Shown piece by piece: positions 1-9,750 of a stretch of 64,000 nt of DNA. Position 1 is the stretch's first letter. Each line of letters begins with the position of its first letter. The position numbers and the translations under genes were made by a program. The DNA is from CAVQBP01 sp963782475 (GTDB lineage Bacteria > Bacteroidota > Ignavibacteria > Ignavibacteriales > Ignavibacteriaceae). The notes under the pieces were generated by a model, which saw only the letters and a list, made by a program, of their open reading frames with translations, was not told the DNA's origin and searched no databases. The DNA is taken from NCBI GenBank assembly GCA_963782475.1, contig CAWAJW010000009.1, positions 13,561 to 77,560 on the forward strand. The letters are read 5' to 3'.

Positions 1-380
1 ATCTTTTATACATAAAAACCTCATCAGATTTTTTAACATCTTAACCTTGCTTGTGATGCTGTTAACTGTCACCATTTGTATCAATTTTAATAAAGCAAGG
101 CCTGTGCCAGATGAATAATTTTGGGAAATATTTTTAAAATTCAGGTATGAAGTAAGAGAATTTACAGATGGTTTTTATTTTCCACTTTGTACTCTCTGAA
201 TATATTTCGGAAAGAGGAGAATATTATTCGTATGACATATTTTAAAGGTTACAACATTATTTGTTTTTAGTCACAGAAGACTACTTATTCAACGGATAAA
301 TAATTTAATTAAAACACTTCATCCATCATGTTCACTCATAATTCAGTAAGCCGGCTTCAAAAATATTTTAAGAATTTGCT
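1..380. other. Intergenic, no gene seen
   Basis: This AT-rich stretch lies downstream of the minus-strand stomatin gene. I see no open frame of convincing length, no tRNA-like fold and no strong hairpin followed by a T-run. The upstream neighbour is outside the window. Confidence 0.5.
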
Positions 381-1145
381 CTATTTATTCTGCTCAAATT
401 TTTCCATAAACGGTTTAAGCAGGTCAATAGGGATTGGGAAAATTATTGTTGAGTTTTTATCTGATGAAATTTCTGTTAATGTCTGCAAAAATCTAAGCTG
501 AATAGCGACAGGGAATTTTCCAATTACTTGAGCAGCTTCGGAAAGCTTTTGGCTTGCCTGGAATTCGCCTTCAGCATTAATAATTTTAGCTCGTCTTTCT
601 CTTTCGGCCTGAGCCTGTATTGCAATTGCTCTCTGCATTTCAACCGGCAGGTCAACTTGCTTAACTTCTACGACTGTAACTTTAATTCCCCATGGTTCTG
701 TTTGTTCGTCAATAATCTGCTGGAGCTCCTTGTTTATTTTTTCCCGTTCAGATAAAAGCTCATCAAGTGTTGATTGTCCGATTATACTGCGTAAAGTTGT
801 TTGGGAAATTTGAGATGTAGCAGAATAATAATCTTCAACTTCAACTACAACTTTTGCAGCCTGAACAACACGGAAATAGACCACTGCATTAACTTTTAAG
901 GAAACATTATCTTTTGTTATAATATCCTGCGGGGGAACATCCATAACTATTGTCCGCAAACTTACCCGAACCATTCTATCTATTACCGGGATTAAGATAA
1001 TCAAACCGGGACCTTTGGCCCCTATTAACCTTCCGAGTCTAAAGATAACAGCTCTTTCATATTCTTTTAAAATTCTAATCGCGCTGGAAAGCACAAAAAT
1101 TAGAAATATTATTAATACTGCTGCAAAAGTTGAAATCATTTCCAT
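381..1145 (-). CDS. SPFH/band 7 (stomatin-like, slipin) membrane protein
   Basis: 254 aa. One N-terminal membrane segment (about residues 5-25) is followed by an SPFH/band 7 domain (about 27-190; YERAVIFRLGR at its start) and the typical helical stretch AQAERERRAKIINAEGE. Proteins of this family form ring or cage assemblies on the membrane and scaffold proteases and lipid domains. The start is supported by an AGGAG ribosome site about 7 bases upstream. The NfeD-type protease gene lies 28 bases upstream on the same strand, the classic NfeD-stomatin operon, so the two probably act together in membrane quality control. The length is normal for the short slipin class. Whether it is nearer QmcA or another slipin subgroup cannot be decided here. 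Confidence 0.93.
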   Translation of the reverse strand: MEMISTFAAVLIIFLIFVLSSAIRILKEYERAVIFRLGRLIGAKGPGLIILIPVIDRMVRVSLRTIVMDVPPQDIITKDNVSLKVNAVVYFRVVQAAKVVVEVEDYYSATSQISQTTLRSIIGQSTLDELLSEREKINKELQQIIDEQTEPWGIKVTVVEVKQVDLPVEMQRAIAIQAQAERERRAKIINAEGEFQASQKLSEAAQVIGKFPVAIQLRFLQTLTEISSDKNSTIIFPIPIDLLKPFMEKFEQNK

Positions 1146-1173
1146 TTTATTGCTCCTAAAGTAACTGATGAAG

Positions 1174-2445
1174 TTAAACTTTTTTTACTTTTAATTTAAG
1201 GTTATTAACTTGTTCAACTATAATTTTATTTCCAGTTTCAATTTTACTATCAAAGCTCTCGGCATCCCAAATTTCTCCATGAACTCTGACTAAGCCATTA
1301 GGATCCAAATCAGAAATTGCTTTGCCAATCTCGCCAATTATTCCCTCCGCACCTGTTGCCGGTTTTCTTTTTTGCGCTTTGATACCAAGTCCAATTACTA
1401 TTGAGAAGAATAATATTGTAATTACAACGATCATTGCAATTATTTCCCACGAAATTGTAAGAGCTCCCCATGCTGATTTTACATCAATCAGCATTAGAGA
1501 ACCAAGGATTAAAGAAATTATTCCTCCAATCATTAGTACGCCATGGCTTACAATTTTTATCTCAAGAACAAAAAGTATTACAGCAAAAATTATTAATGCC
1601 AAACCGGCATAGTTAATAGGTAAAGTATGCATTGCATAAAATGCAAGAATAATACAAATACCGCCGATTACGCCTGGAAATATTGCACCTGGACTGAATA
1701 TTTCAAATAATAAGCCGTAAAGACCAAGCATAAAAAGGATATAAGATATATTGGGATCGCTTAAAATATTAAGAAGCTTTTGAGAAAAATTCATATCGTA
1801 ATTTATGATTTTTACGTTGCTGGTTACTAATGTTTTCTCTCCTTCTGAAGTTTCTACCTTTTCTCCGTCAACTTTTTTTAATAAATCTTCTATATTATTT
1901 GCAATTAAATTAATGACATTCTTTTTTAAAGCTTCATTTTCCGTAAGAGAAACGCTTTTGCGGACAGCTTCTTCTGCCCATGTAACATTTCTATTTCTTT
2001 TATCGCTGATTGATCTGATAAAAGCTGCGGCATCATTAGTAACCTTTTCGGACATTGTTGAATCCATTTGACCCTGCATTGTAACGGGGTGCGCAGCTCC
2101 GATATTTGTCCCAGGCGTCATAGCTGCAATGTTAGCGGCAATTGTAATAAATACTCCCGCACTTGCAGCCTGCGCTCCCCCAGGAGTTACATATACTATA
2201 ATTGGAATTTTTGAACTTAAAAACTCCGAAACAATTACACGCGTTGATTTTAATAATCCGCCCGGAGTATTAAGCTTAACTATTACACATTCCGCATTAT
2301 TTTCGGCTGCTTTATCAATTCCCATAACTATATAATCCGATACAGCAGGATTAATCGTCCCATCAATAGAAAGGATATAAACTCTCGATTGTGCATTTGC
2401 AGTGAAGTAGAAAAGAAGTAGAAATATGTAGAAATACTTTTTCAT
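1174..2445 (-). CDS. NfeD-like membrane-bound serine protease (ClpP-class)
   Basis: 423 aa. A signal peptide (about 1-18, ending TANAQS) precedes a ClpP-fold protease domain (about 20-215), then four or so membrane segments (about 230-350) and a C-terminal NfeD OB-fold (about 365-423). The catalytic pair known from this family can be placed: Ser95 in AQAASAGVFI and Lys134 in SEKVTNDAAA. Long NfeD proteins of this type cut the hydrophobic tail of the partner stomatin. The stomatin gene follows 28 bases downstream. A two-gene operon is likely, transcribed from the region 2446-2590. Confidence 0.93.
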   Translation of the reverse strand: MKKYFYIFLLLFYFTANAQSRVYILSIDGTINPAVSDYIVMGIDKAAENNAECVIVKLNTPGGLLKSTRVIVSEFLSSKIPIIVYVTPGGAQAASAGVFITIAANIAAMTPGTNIGAAHPVTMQGQMDSTMSEKVTNDAAAFIRSISDKRNRNVTWAEEAVRKSVSLTENEALKKNVINLIANNIEDLLKKVDGEKVETSEGEKTLVTSNVKIINYDMNFSQKLLNILSDPNISYILFMLGLYGLLFEIFSPGAIFPGVIGGICIILAFYAMHTLPINYAGLALIIFAVILFVLEIKIVSHGVLMIGGIISLILGSLMLIDVKSAWGALTISWEIIAMIVVITILFFSIVIGLGIKAQKRKPATGAEGIIGEIGKAISDLDPNGLVRVHGEIWDAESFDSKIETGNKIIVEQVNNLKLKVKKV

Positions 2446-2590
2446 TCTAATCCCCGTTAAGCGATTTTAACATATCGAAAAAATATTTGCTAATCAAGTT
2501 CTAATGTATTGCAGTTCCTTGAACATTAAATAATAATGCTCTAACTTTTTTAATTACTTTGAAAAAGATTCCCCGGGAAATAAACTCATT

Positions 2591-4570
2591 ATGCATTTTG
2601 ATAAAAACAATATACCCGACGATATTTTACTTCAATTATATGTAGGATTATTAACCCCCCGGATCGTAGAAGAAAAAATGATTAACCTGATCCGTCAGGG
2701 GAAAATTTCAAAGTGGTTTTCCGGTGTCGGACAGGAAGCAATCTCTGTCGGTTGTACCCATGCTTTGTATGGCGATGAATATATTCTTACTATGCACCGG
2801 AATTTAGGAGTTTTTACCTCAAGAGATATTCCTTTAAGAAAGCTCTTTTCACAGTTTCAAGGTAAGCTCAATGGATTTACTAAAGGAAGGGATCGTTCAT
2901 TTCATTTTGGTTCTAAAGAACATCATATTGTTGGAATGATTTCTCATGTAGGTGCTCAGCTTGGTGTTGCCGATGGAATAGCATTATTTCATAAAATTAA
3001 GAATGAGAAGAAAGTTGTATTAGTTTTTACCGGAGAGGGAGGAACAAGCGAAGGTGATTTTCATGAAGCTCTGAATATTGCTGCTGTCTGGGATCTCCCT
3101 GTAATCTTTATAATTGAAAATAATGGATATGCACTTTCTACCGCTGCTGATGAACAGTTCAAATGTAAAAAACTAATTGATAAGGGGATTGGATATGGAA
3201 TTGAATCATTAAGGATGGATGGAAATAATGTTTTAGAAGTTTATTCTACAATCAAAAAGCAGGCTGAAAAAATAAGAAATAATCCGCACCCGGTTTTAAT
3301 TGAAGCGGTAACTTTTAGAATGGGAGGGCACGAAGAAGCTTCCGGAACAAAATATATCCCTAAACATTTAATTGAACACTGGGCTGAAAAAGATCCGCTT
3401 AAGAATTATGAATCATACCTGAAAAAAGAAAAAATAATTAATTTTGAGCTGATTCATTCATTCAGGGAAAAAATTAAAGCCACTGTGGATAATGAATGGG
3501 AAATAGCTCTTAATGAAAACGAGATTTCTCCTTCGGCTCAAGATGAATTGCATGATATTTATTCTCCTTTTAATCAATCGGTAATTAAACCAAAGGTTGG
3601 AAGCAAATCAAATAAAAGATTTATTGATGCCTTAAAAGATGGACTTATAGAAAGTATGGAAAAATATCCTGAACTGATAATTATGGGACAGGATATCGGA
3701 GAGTATGGAGGAGTATTCAAAGTTACAGAGGGTTTTAAAGAAAAATTTGGTACAGAAAGAATTAGGAATACACCTTTATGTGAGTCGGCTGTAATTGCGG
3801 CGGGTTTAGGATATTCAATTTGCGGAGGAAAAGCCGTTATCGAGATGCAGTTTGCAGATTTTATAACCGATGGTTTTAACCAGGTTGTAAATAATCTTGC
3901 TAAAATTAATTACCGCTGGGGACAAAATGCCGATGTTGTTATCAGGATGCCGACCGGTGCGGGTGTTAATGCCGGGCCTTTTCATTCACAATCAAATGAA
4001 GCATGGTTCTTTCATACTCCAGGGTTGAAAATTATTTACCCCTCTTCTCCGTATGATGCAAAGGGACTAATCAACGCTGCTATAGAAGATCCGAATCCTG
4101 TTTTATATTTTGAGCATAAAGCATTGTATAGGTCCGTTTCGGAAGAAATTCCTGAAGACTATTATACTATTGAAATAGGAAAAGCAGCAAAGATATTTGA
4201 AGGTAATGATGTTTCAATTATTACATACGGAATGGGAGTTCATTGGGCTAAAGAGGTTTTAAAAGAATTAAATTCAATATCTTCTGATTTAATTGATTTA
4301 AGGACTCTTATTCCCTGGGATAAAGATTCAGTATTTGAATCGGTCAAAAAATGCGGGAAAGTTATTGTTCTCCATGAAGATACTTTAACAGGCGGAATAG
4401 GAGGAGAAATATCGGCATGGCTGGCTGAAAATTGTTTTGAATATCTGGACGCACCGATTATTCGTTGTGGAAGTCTTGATACACCGGTTCCTTTTGCAAT
4501 TAATCTGGAGAGGGATTTTTTGCCTAAAGAAAGATTCAGAAAAAAATTGAAGGATTTAATTAGATATTAG
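2591..4570 (+). CDS. 2-oxoacid dehydrogenase E1, fused alpha-beta subunits
   Basis: 659 aa. Residues about 1-310 are an E1 alpha chain with the thiamine-diphosphate motif (GEG at 148-150 and NN at 177-178, joined by GTSEGDFHEALNIAA). Residues about 340-659 are an E1 beta chain (DIGEYGGVFKVTEG and a transketolase C-domain). The protein decarboxylates a 2-oxoacid and passes the acyl group to the lipoyl E2. Pyruvate and branched-chain substrates cannot be told apart by eye. Fusion of the two chains in one polypeptide is known in Bacteroidota and relatives. No E2 or E3 gene is next to it, so it probably draws on components encoded elsewhere. It stands alone on the plus strand between minus-strand genes and converges on the nucleotidyltransferase gene with a 12-base gap. 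Confidence 0.92.
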   Translation: MHFDKNNIPDDILLQLYVGLLTPRIVEEKMINLIRQGKISKWFSGVGQEAISVGCTHALYGDEYILTMHRNLGVFTSRDIPLRKLFSQFQGKLNGFTKGRDRSFHFGSKEHHIVGMISHVGAQLGVADGIALFHKIKNEKKVVLVFTGEGGTSEGDFHEALNIAAVWDLPVIFIIENNGYALSTAADEQFKCKKLIDKGIGYGIESLRMDGNNVLEVYSTIKKQAEKIRNNPHPVLIEAVTFRMGGHEEASGTKYIPKHLIEHWAEKDPLKNYESYLKKEKIINFELIHSFREKIKATVDNEWEIALNENEISPSAQDELHDIYSPFNQSVIKPKVGSKSNKRFIDALKDGLIESMEKYPELIIMGQDIGEYGGVFKVTEGFKEKFGTERIRNTPLCESAVIAAGLGYSICGGKAVIEMQFADFITDGFNQVVNNLAKINYRWGQNADVVIRMPTGAGVNAGPFHSQSNEAWFFHTPGLKIIYPSSPYDAKGLINAAIEDPNPVLYFEHKALYRSVSEEIPEDYYTIEIGKAAKIFEGNDVSIITYGMGVHWAKEVLKELNSISSDLIDLRTLIPWDKDSVFESVKKCGKVIVLHEDTLTGGIGGEISAWLAENCFEYLDAPIIRCGSLDTPVPFAINLERDFLPKERFRKKLKDLIRY

Positions 4571-4582
4571 TTTTCCGATAAA

Positions 4583-5164
4583 TTATTTATCTTGTGATTT
4601 ATCCTTATTAGGATGAGCTTCTTTCCACTCTTCGACCAACCCAAATATTTTTATGTATTTTTCAATTAGAATAAAATTTATAATTTCTCCTGAAATAGAG
4701 ATCATATTTTTAATATCCGTTAAATGTTTTTCTGATTTTCCTTCCTTATAAAATTCCAGCTTTTTTATAATAACATATTCAGGGGGAGCAATAGATAATT
4801 TTTTCCCTAAAAATTCAATTTCTTTTTTATTTTCTAATGCCCATTTTTGAAAATCATCATTTCCAATTATGTAAACATCTGCTTTAAATCCTGTTTCAAA
4901 ATGAATTATATTAAAATGTCCTCTATTTGAACGCAATGCTTCATTCTTTAATATCTCTAATGGAGGACAATAAAATTCTTTTAAAGGAAATGCTTCAGAG
5001 ACTTTAACGGCATTATTTTCGTTCAGCGATATTACTATATCTATATCGTGAGTTAATCTTGGCTCCCCGTAGGCAATGGAAGCAACCGAGCCTGTTATAA
5101 AATATTCAATTTTTTTATCATCTAATTTATCAGTGAATATTGAGAATAAGTTAAGATTTTGCAT
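4583..5164 (-). CDS. Nucleotidyltransferase-fold protein
   Basis: 193 aa. The N-terminal third has the polymerase-beta nucleotidyltransferase pattern: GSVASIAYGEPRLTHDIDIV, a GS followed by a DxD metal site. The rest is helical and charged with no recognised domain. Such proteins are often one half of two-gene toxin-antitoxin-like or AbiEii-like modules. Its start overlaps the end of a 67-codon gene (5151-5354) by 14 bases, so translation is probably coupled. The substrate is unknown. A plain role in nucleotide or antibiotic modification cannot be excluded. Confidence 0.8.
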   Translation of the reverse strand: MQNLNLFSIFTDKLDDKKIEYFITGSVASIAYGEPRLTHDIDIVISLNENNAVKVSEAFPLKEFYCPPLEILKNEALRSNRGHFNIIHFETGFKADVYIIGNDDFQKWALENKKEIEFLGKKLSIAPPEYVIIKKLEFYKEGKSEKHLTDIKNMISISGEIINFILIEKYIKIFGLVEEWKEAHPNKDKSQDK

Positions 5165-5354
5165 AAAGAAAAATTTCTTTTACTTTTTGATTAACTTGTT
5201 TCTCATCCAAATCAGGATAAAACTTTTTGATAGCAGCCTTTTTAAGCTCACGGGCATTAAAGTATAAATAGAGCGCCTGCTCCAGCTTTTTTTCAGGCGT
5301 TAATTGAGAGATTATGAGTGATTTAATTTGTTCTGCTGTTTTAATCGTTTTCAT
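5151..5354 (-). CDS. Small helical protein, partner of the nucleotidyltransferase
   Basis: 67 aa, basic, predicted all-helical and without cysteines. It contains an ARELKKAAIKKFYPDLD stretch followed by QVNQKVKEIF. I do not recognise a named family with certainty. Short proteins of this look occur upstream of nucleotidyltransferase genes. The 14-base overlap with the next gene strongly suggests a co-translated pair. It may be the antitoxin or substrate-binding partner, but that is inference from layout alone. Confidence 0.7.
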   Translation of the reverse strand: MKTIKTAEQIKSLIISQLTPEKKLEQALYLYFNARELKKAAIKKFYPDLDEKQVNQKVKEIFLYAKS

Positions 5355-5490
5355 TATCCTTTCATTTAAAATTAAATCCAGTATTAAAATTAATAAATAG
5401 ATATTAATATTAGCGAATTTATATTGAATCCAAATTTATCCAATTTTCCAATTATTCCAATATTCTGCGGATTGTTTTTGTATAAGAATA

Positions 5491-5706
5491 TTAATATGAC
5501 CACTTCCAGTTTAAAATTTCGGGCATATCAGCAGCATGTTTGTGAATGTATTCGTTGTGTTCTAATATTTTATTTTTCATTTCCTGTTTGACATGAGCTC
5601 CTATTCGCTGGAGTATTGGTATTCGATCTATTACATCAATAACAAGATCAAAACGATCAAGATTATTTAAAACAACCATATCAAATGGAGTAGTTGTAGT
5701 TCCAAA
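5491..5706 (-). pseudogene. Remnant: C-terminus of phosphoketolase
   Basis: About 70 codons match the extreme C-terminus of xylulose-5-phosphate/fructose-6-phosphate phosphoketolase: GTTTTPFDM, then VLNNLDRFDLVIDVIDR, ending in DMPEILNWKW. The family is about 800 residues long, so over 90 percent is missing. In the same frame a TGA stop lies directly upstream of the similarity (near 5713), and the alcohol dehydrogenase gene ends only a few bases further on. An ATG inside it would give a 62-aa product, but that would be only a fragment of a folded domain. It is best read as the scar of a deletion that removed the phosphoketolase gene. Confidence 0.75.
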
Positions 5707-5723
5707 ATAGTGTCATAATCATC

Positions 5724-6728
5724 TTACATGGTTAAGACAAATGCACCTTCAACTTCACCGGCTTTTAATTTATCCAAAGCTTCATTTGCTTTATTTAGAG
5801 GAAGTTCTGTAATTTCAGTTTTAACCGGAACATCCGGCGCAATTTTAAGAAGCTCTTCTCCATCAGTTCGTGTAAGATTTGCGACAGAACAAATAACTCT
5901 CTCCTCCCAAAGAAATCTGTAAGGAAATGAAGGTATATCGCTCATATGAATTCCTCCGCTTACTATTTTAGCACCTTTATCAGAAACTTTTAAAGCAGCG
6001 GGAATAAGTGAACCGATAGGGGCGAAGATTAAAGCAGCGTCGAGCTTTATCGGCGGGGACTGTGTCGAATCTCCGGCCCAGATAGCCCCAAGCTTGCGAG
6101 CAAATTCTTGAGCTTTCGTATCTCCAGGTCTGGTAAAGGCATATATCTTTTTTCCATGATATACTGCAATTTGTGCAACAATGTGGGCAGCGGCGCCAAA
6201 TCCATAAATTCCAAGATGCTCTATTTTGTCTCCTGCCATTCTGTAAGTTCTAAAGCCGATTAATCCTGCACAAAGTAAAGGTGCAGCTTCTGCATCGCCG
6301 TACTCTTCCGGAATATGAAAGCAATAATTCTGATTTGCGGCTGTATATTCAGCATAACCACCATCAATAGTATACCCCGTAAATAAAGCATTCTCGCAAA
6401 GATTTTCCTGACCTCTTTTACAGTAGCGGCAATGTCCGCATGTAAAACCAAGCCAGGGAACTCCTACTCTTTCGTTAACTTTGAACTTCTTTACATTATT
6501 ACCAACCTTAACTATGTTCCCAATGATTTCATGCCCTGGAATCAGCGGGAGTTTAGGTTTGGTAAGCTCCTGGTCTATAATATGAAGATCTGTATGACAA
6601 ACTCCGCATGCTTTAATTTTAATCAATACTTGGTCAGGGTTTATTGAAGGAACAAGTACTTCTTTTTCTTTTAATTTCTCTCCCTTTTTTTCAAGAACCA
6701 TTGCAGCCATTTTATCGGGGATGTTCAT
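5724..6728 (-). CDS. Zinc-dependent alcohol dehydrogenase
   Basis: 334 aa medium-chain dehydrogenase/reductase. Catalytic zinc ligands are visible in CGVCHTDLHI and GHEIIG. The structural zinc loop CGHCRYCKRGQENLC and the nucleotide fold GIYGFGAAAHIVAQ are also present. It most likely interconverts alcohols and aldehydes with NAD(P). The length fits the AdhA/AdhP subgroup. It sits beside the phosphoketolase remnant; both enzymes belong to heterofermentative carbon flow, so they may once have formed one unit. Confidence 0.92.
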   Translation of the reverse strand: MNIPDKMAAMVLEKKGEKLKEKEVLVPSINPDQVLIKIKACGVCHTDLHIIDQELTKPKLPLIPGHEIIGNIVKVGNNVKKFKVNERVGVPWLGFTCGHCRYCKRGQENLCENALFTGYTIDGGYAEYTAANQNYCFHIPEEYGDAEAAPLLCAGLIGFRTYRMAGDKIEHLGIYGFGAAAHIVAQIAVYHGKKIYAFTRPGDTKAQEFARKLGAIWAGDSTQSPPIKLDAALIFAPIGSLIPAALKVSDKGAKIVSGGIHMSDIPSFPYRFLWEERVICSVANLTRTDGEELLKIAPDVPVKTEITELPLNKANEALDKLKAGEVEGAFVLTM

Positions 6729-6810
6729 TATCTCCTCTAAAAGTATTTTTATAAAACAAATTACAATATTTTAAATTATTAAATAGTGATTGTCTGCAAG
6801 ATTCAGAAAT

Positions 6811-8364
6811 CTAGACTACCTGAAAAACAGAGTCCAGCACTGTTCCGTCAACCCATTTTACGATTGCAACTACTTTATTTTTATTTAATTTTGGTCTAGC
6901 TGGAACACCGCCGCAAATTTCATTAACTTCTTCTTTAATATCATGAATTGATCTTATAGGCAGTTTTGAATTTTTAACTGCCTTAATTAAATCTTTTCTT
7001 AGCGGATTAATCGCAATTCCTCTTTCAGTGATTACCACATCAATTAATTCACCCGGTCCGCATAATGTTGTAACTTCATCCACGATAACAGGAATTCTAT
7101 CTCTAAAGGAAGGAATAGCAAGTATAGTGCATTTTGAATAAAGACAATTCTGCCATCCTCCAATTCCGTGCAAAAGCAATCCATCAGAGTGAGTAACGAC
7201 ATTCCCGTTAAAATTAATATCTACCTCTGTTGCTCCAAGTACGGCAACATCGACAATTGATGCAAAGTTCCCTTTTCCATGAAAATTGTAACTTGTAAAA
7301 GGACTTGTATTAACATGATTTGGATTTTCTCTCATTGATCTTACGCCTTCAAGATCAAAAGTCTGTCCGTCAAGAATATAATCTGTAAGTCCTTCTTCCA
7401 GCATCTGAACAAGGTATTTTGTACTTCCGCCTCTCACAAATCTTGCTTTTATTCCTTTTGCTTTCATCTTTTCTTTTAAGAAGAGAGCGAAGGCCAGATT
7501 AGTTCCGCCAGAACCTGCTTGAAATGAAAAGCCCTCTCTCATTATTCCTGCCTGCTCAATAAAATCAGCAACATATTCGGCAATTAATAATCTATCCGGT
7601 GATTTAGTTATTTCTGTAGTTCCGGATACGATTTTAGAAGCATCTCCCAGTGAATCAATTTCAACAACATAATCAACATTATTCCCTTGAATCTGCCAGG
7701 GAATGCACGGGAAAGGGATAAGGTTATCAGTTACAACAACTACCTTATCTGCATATTCAGAATCAGCTAAGGCGAAACCAATCAATCCGCTCGCAGATTT
7801 TCCATTCACACCATTTGCATTTCCGAAATGATCGGCTGCCGGAGCAGCGATCACAGCGATATCAATATGCACCTCACCATCCTGAACAGCCTGGTATCTT
7901 CCACCATGAGATCTTAAAACACCGGTACCCTTCATTTTTCCTTTTGAAGTAAAAACACCGAGAGGCCCGTTCATACTCCCTTCGATATGATGAATAGTTC
8001 CATCTTCAAGATATTTAATTAAATGTTTATGAATAGGAAATGATGCACTGGGAAACCACCTTATATTTTTTATTCTCATCGATTTAATAGTATCGAAAAG
8101 AAGATTAGTTAAGATATCTCCATCCCGAAGATGATGATGAGTTGAGATGGTCATTCCATCTTTAAGTCCGGATTTTTTTAATGCTTCTTTCAAATTTTTA
8201 ACAACTTTATTTCCATCCCATGGATAATCAATACAGGTTCTAACTGGAGGTTTTGCTTTATTTCCTGAAGGCTTGTAATTGTTTACTCCCTTAAATGGAA
8301 TTTGTTTTTGACGATTAATTTCAGTTGGAACTAAACGGCCGGCAGCATTCTTAACTAATTTCAT
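6811..8364 (-). CDS. citF: Citrate lyase alpha subunit (citrate CoA-transferase)
   Basis: 517 aa, full length for CitF. The sequence matches the family throughout, from the NAAGRLVP start to the NPLRKDL region and the IHDIKEEVNEICGG tail. CitF exchanges the acetyl group on the acyl-carrier arm for citrate, forming citryl-ACP in the cytoplasmic citrate lyase complex. It is the last gene of a same-strand block that also encodes CitD-CitE, MmgE/PrpD, aconitase and isocitrate dehydrogenase. The maturation genes citC, citX and citG are not in the window and must lie elsewhere if the lyase is active. Confidence 0.9.
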   Translation of the reverse strand: MKLVKNAAGRLVPTEINRQKQIPFKGVNNYKPSGNKAKPPVRTCIDYPWDGNKVVKNLKEALKKSGLKDGMTISTHHHLRDGDILTNLLFDTIKSMRIKNIRWFPSASFPIHKHLIKYLEDGTIHHIEGSMNGPLGVFTSKGKMKGTGVLRSHGGRYQAVQDGEVHIDIAVIAAPAADHFGNANGVNGKSASGLIGFALADSEYADKVVVVTDNLIPFPCIPWQIQGNNVDYVVEIDSLGDASKIVSGTTEITKSPDRLLIAEYVADFIEQAGIMREGFSFQAGSGGTNLAFALFLKEKMKAKGIKARFVRGGSTKYLVQMLEEGLTDYILDGQTFDLEGVRSMRENPNHVNTSPFTSYNFHGKGNFASIVDVAVLGATEVDINFNGNVVTHSDGLLLHGIGGWQNCLYSKCTILAIPSFRDRIPVIVDEVTTLCGPGELIDVVITERGIAINPLRKDLIKAVKNSKLPIRSIHDIKEEVNEICGGVPARPKLNKNKVVAIVKWVDGTVLDSVFQVV

Positions 8365-8461
8365 ATTTTATGGTTTAATTGCTTTATTATTATATTGTTA
8401 TTTTCTTTTACCTGTTGTAAACCGCTATTTTATCAATTGATTTCTAATGGCAATATAATGA

Positions 8462-9680
8462 CTAATAACTATTGACCAATGATATATCAGCTAATTGTAA
8501 AACTCGCTGTGCTTTTTTTACAACAGGAAGATCAATCATTTTTGTACCTAAGGAAACAACTCCCAATCCTTTCTTTTCAGCTTCATCAAATGCCTCAACT
8601 ATTTTTTGAGCTTTTAATATTTCTTCTGCCGTCGGTGCAAAAGCTTCATGAATAATTTTAATTTGTCTTGGGTGAATTGATCCTTTCCCTTCAAATCCTA
8701 ATGATTTAGCTTCCAAAACAGACTGTCGCAATCCTTCCATATCAGCAACATCAGAAAACACGGTATCGATGGCCTGTACCCCCGCAGCCTTGGCAGCATT
8801 TATAATCATTGATCTTGCAAAGAAGCTCTCTTTCCCTTCATTTGTTCTCTGCGTTCCTATATCTGCAGTATAATCTTCCAGCCCTATTGCCAAAGCACAG
8901 ATGTTCTTTGATGCGGAAGCTATTTCATATGCTTTAATGATTCCCAGCGCGCTCTCAAGTATGGGCATTAAATAAATTTCATTTTTTATTTTAAATTCAT
9001 TTTTAATTTTATCTATTTCTTTTTCAACATCTGTTATCTGGCTTGATGATTCACATTTGGGAATTAATATCACATGTACATTATGAGGAATAATATATTT
9101 TAAATCAGTTAATCCCCTGGGGAGCTGGTTTATTCTTACCATTCTTTCAGCACCGTAAAAATCTACTTCACGAAGTGTATTTCTAACCAACAGCTGTGCT
9201 TCATCTTTTACTGCAGGAGCAACACTATCTTCAAGGTCCAATATTATCCCGTCCGGTTTATGCAAGCCGGCATTTACAAAAAATTTCGGTTCATTCCCGG
9301 GAAGGTACAGACGGCTTCTTCTCAATTTATTCTTGGATGTTAAATAGGAATTTTTCTTATTGAAAGGGATCCAGTATTCTTTTTTTATTTCCGGGTATAA
9401 TTTTTTAATTGCAGATTCTAACCTTGCTTCGATAACAAAAGGAAGAGCGCCGCTGTCTTCCAAATGGATTTTTGCATTCGTAATTTCAAAAAATCTGCAA
9501 ATATTGTTTATAAGATTTTTAATAGATTTTCCGTACATTGAAGCGACCTTACTATTTAAGTCGATTTTAATTCCACCCGAAGTTTGTATTTCTATTTTAA
9601 AAGAAGCAATCAGAGCGAATATTTTCTCCCCTTATTCCTGCAAAGGATTTAATAGTTGGCTTATTTATTGATTTTTTCAT
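8462..9680 (-). CDS. citE: Citrate lyase CitD-CitE fusion (acyl carrier + lyase beta), one frameshift
   Basis: From the ATG at 9680 the frame starts MKKSINKPTIKSFAGIRG and reaches an IRSD motif. This fits the CitD segment whose serine carries the phosphoribosyl-dephospho-CoA arm. The frame then breaks near 9603-9612. Removing one base restores FKIEIQTSGGIKIDLNS, continuous with the rest of CitD (to about residue 95) and then CitE (RRSRLYLPGNEPKF, LDLEDSV, GLEDYTADIG). The 358-codon open frame from the ATG at 9538 would lack the prosthetic-group serine. The repaired product is about 405 aa, CitD fused ahead of CitE. CitE splits citryl-ACP to acetyl-ACP and oxaloacetate. The break is probably a sequence error, because the peptide on both sides is conserved. 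Confidence 0.85.
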
Positions 9681-9750
9681 TTTAATATTACTTTTTTCTA
9701 AAACTGTTTATTGATGCTAAATAACCAAACAAACAATTATTTAAAAATGA

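Noticed and set aside
381..2445. Stomatin-NfeD pair as a new system
   Set aside because: This is a well-known operon type with normal domain order.
2591..4570. Fused E1 alpha-beta as a novel fusion
   Set aside because: Such fusions are already known in Bacteroidota and related groups.
5491..5679. Independent 62-aa gene
   Set aside because: The sequence is a fragment of the phosphoketolase C-terminus and has no separate start signal.
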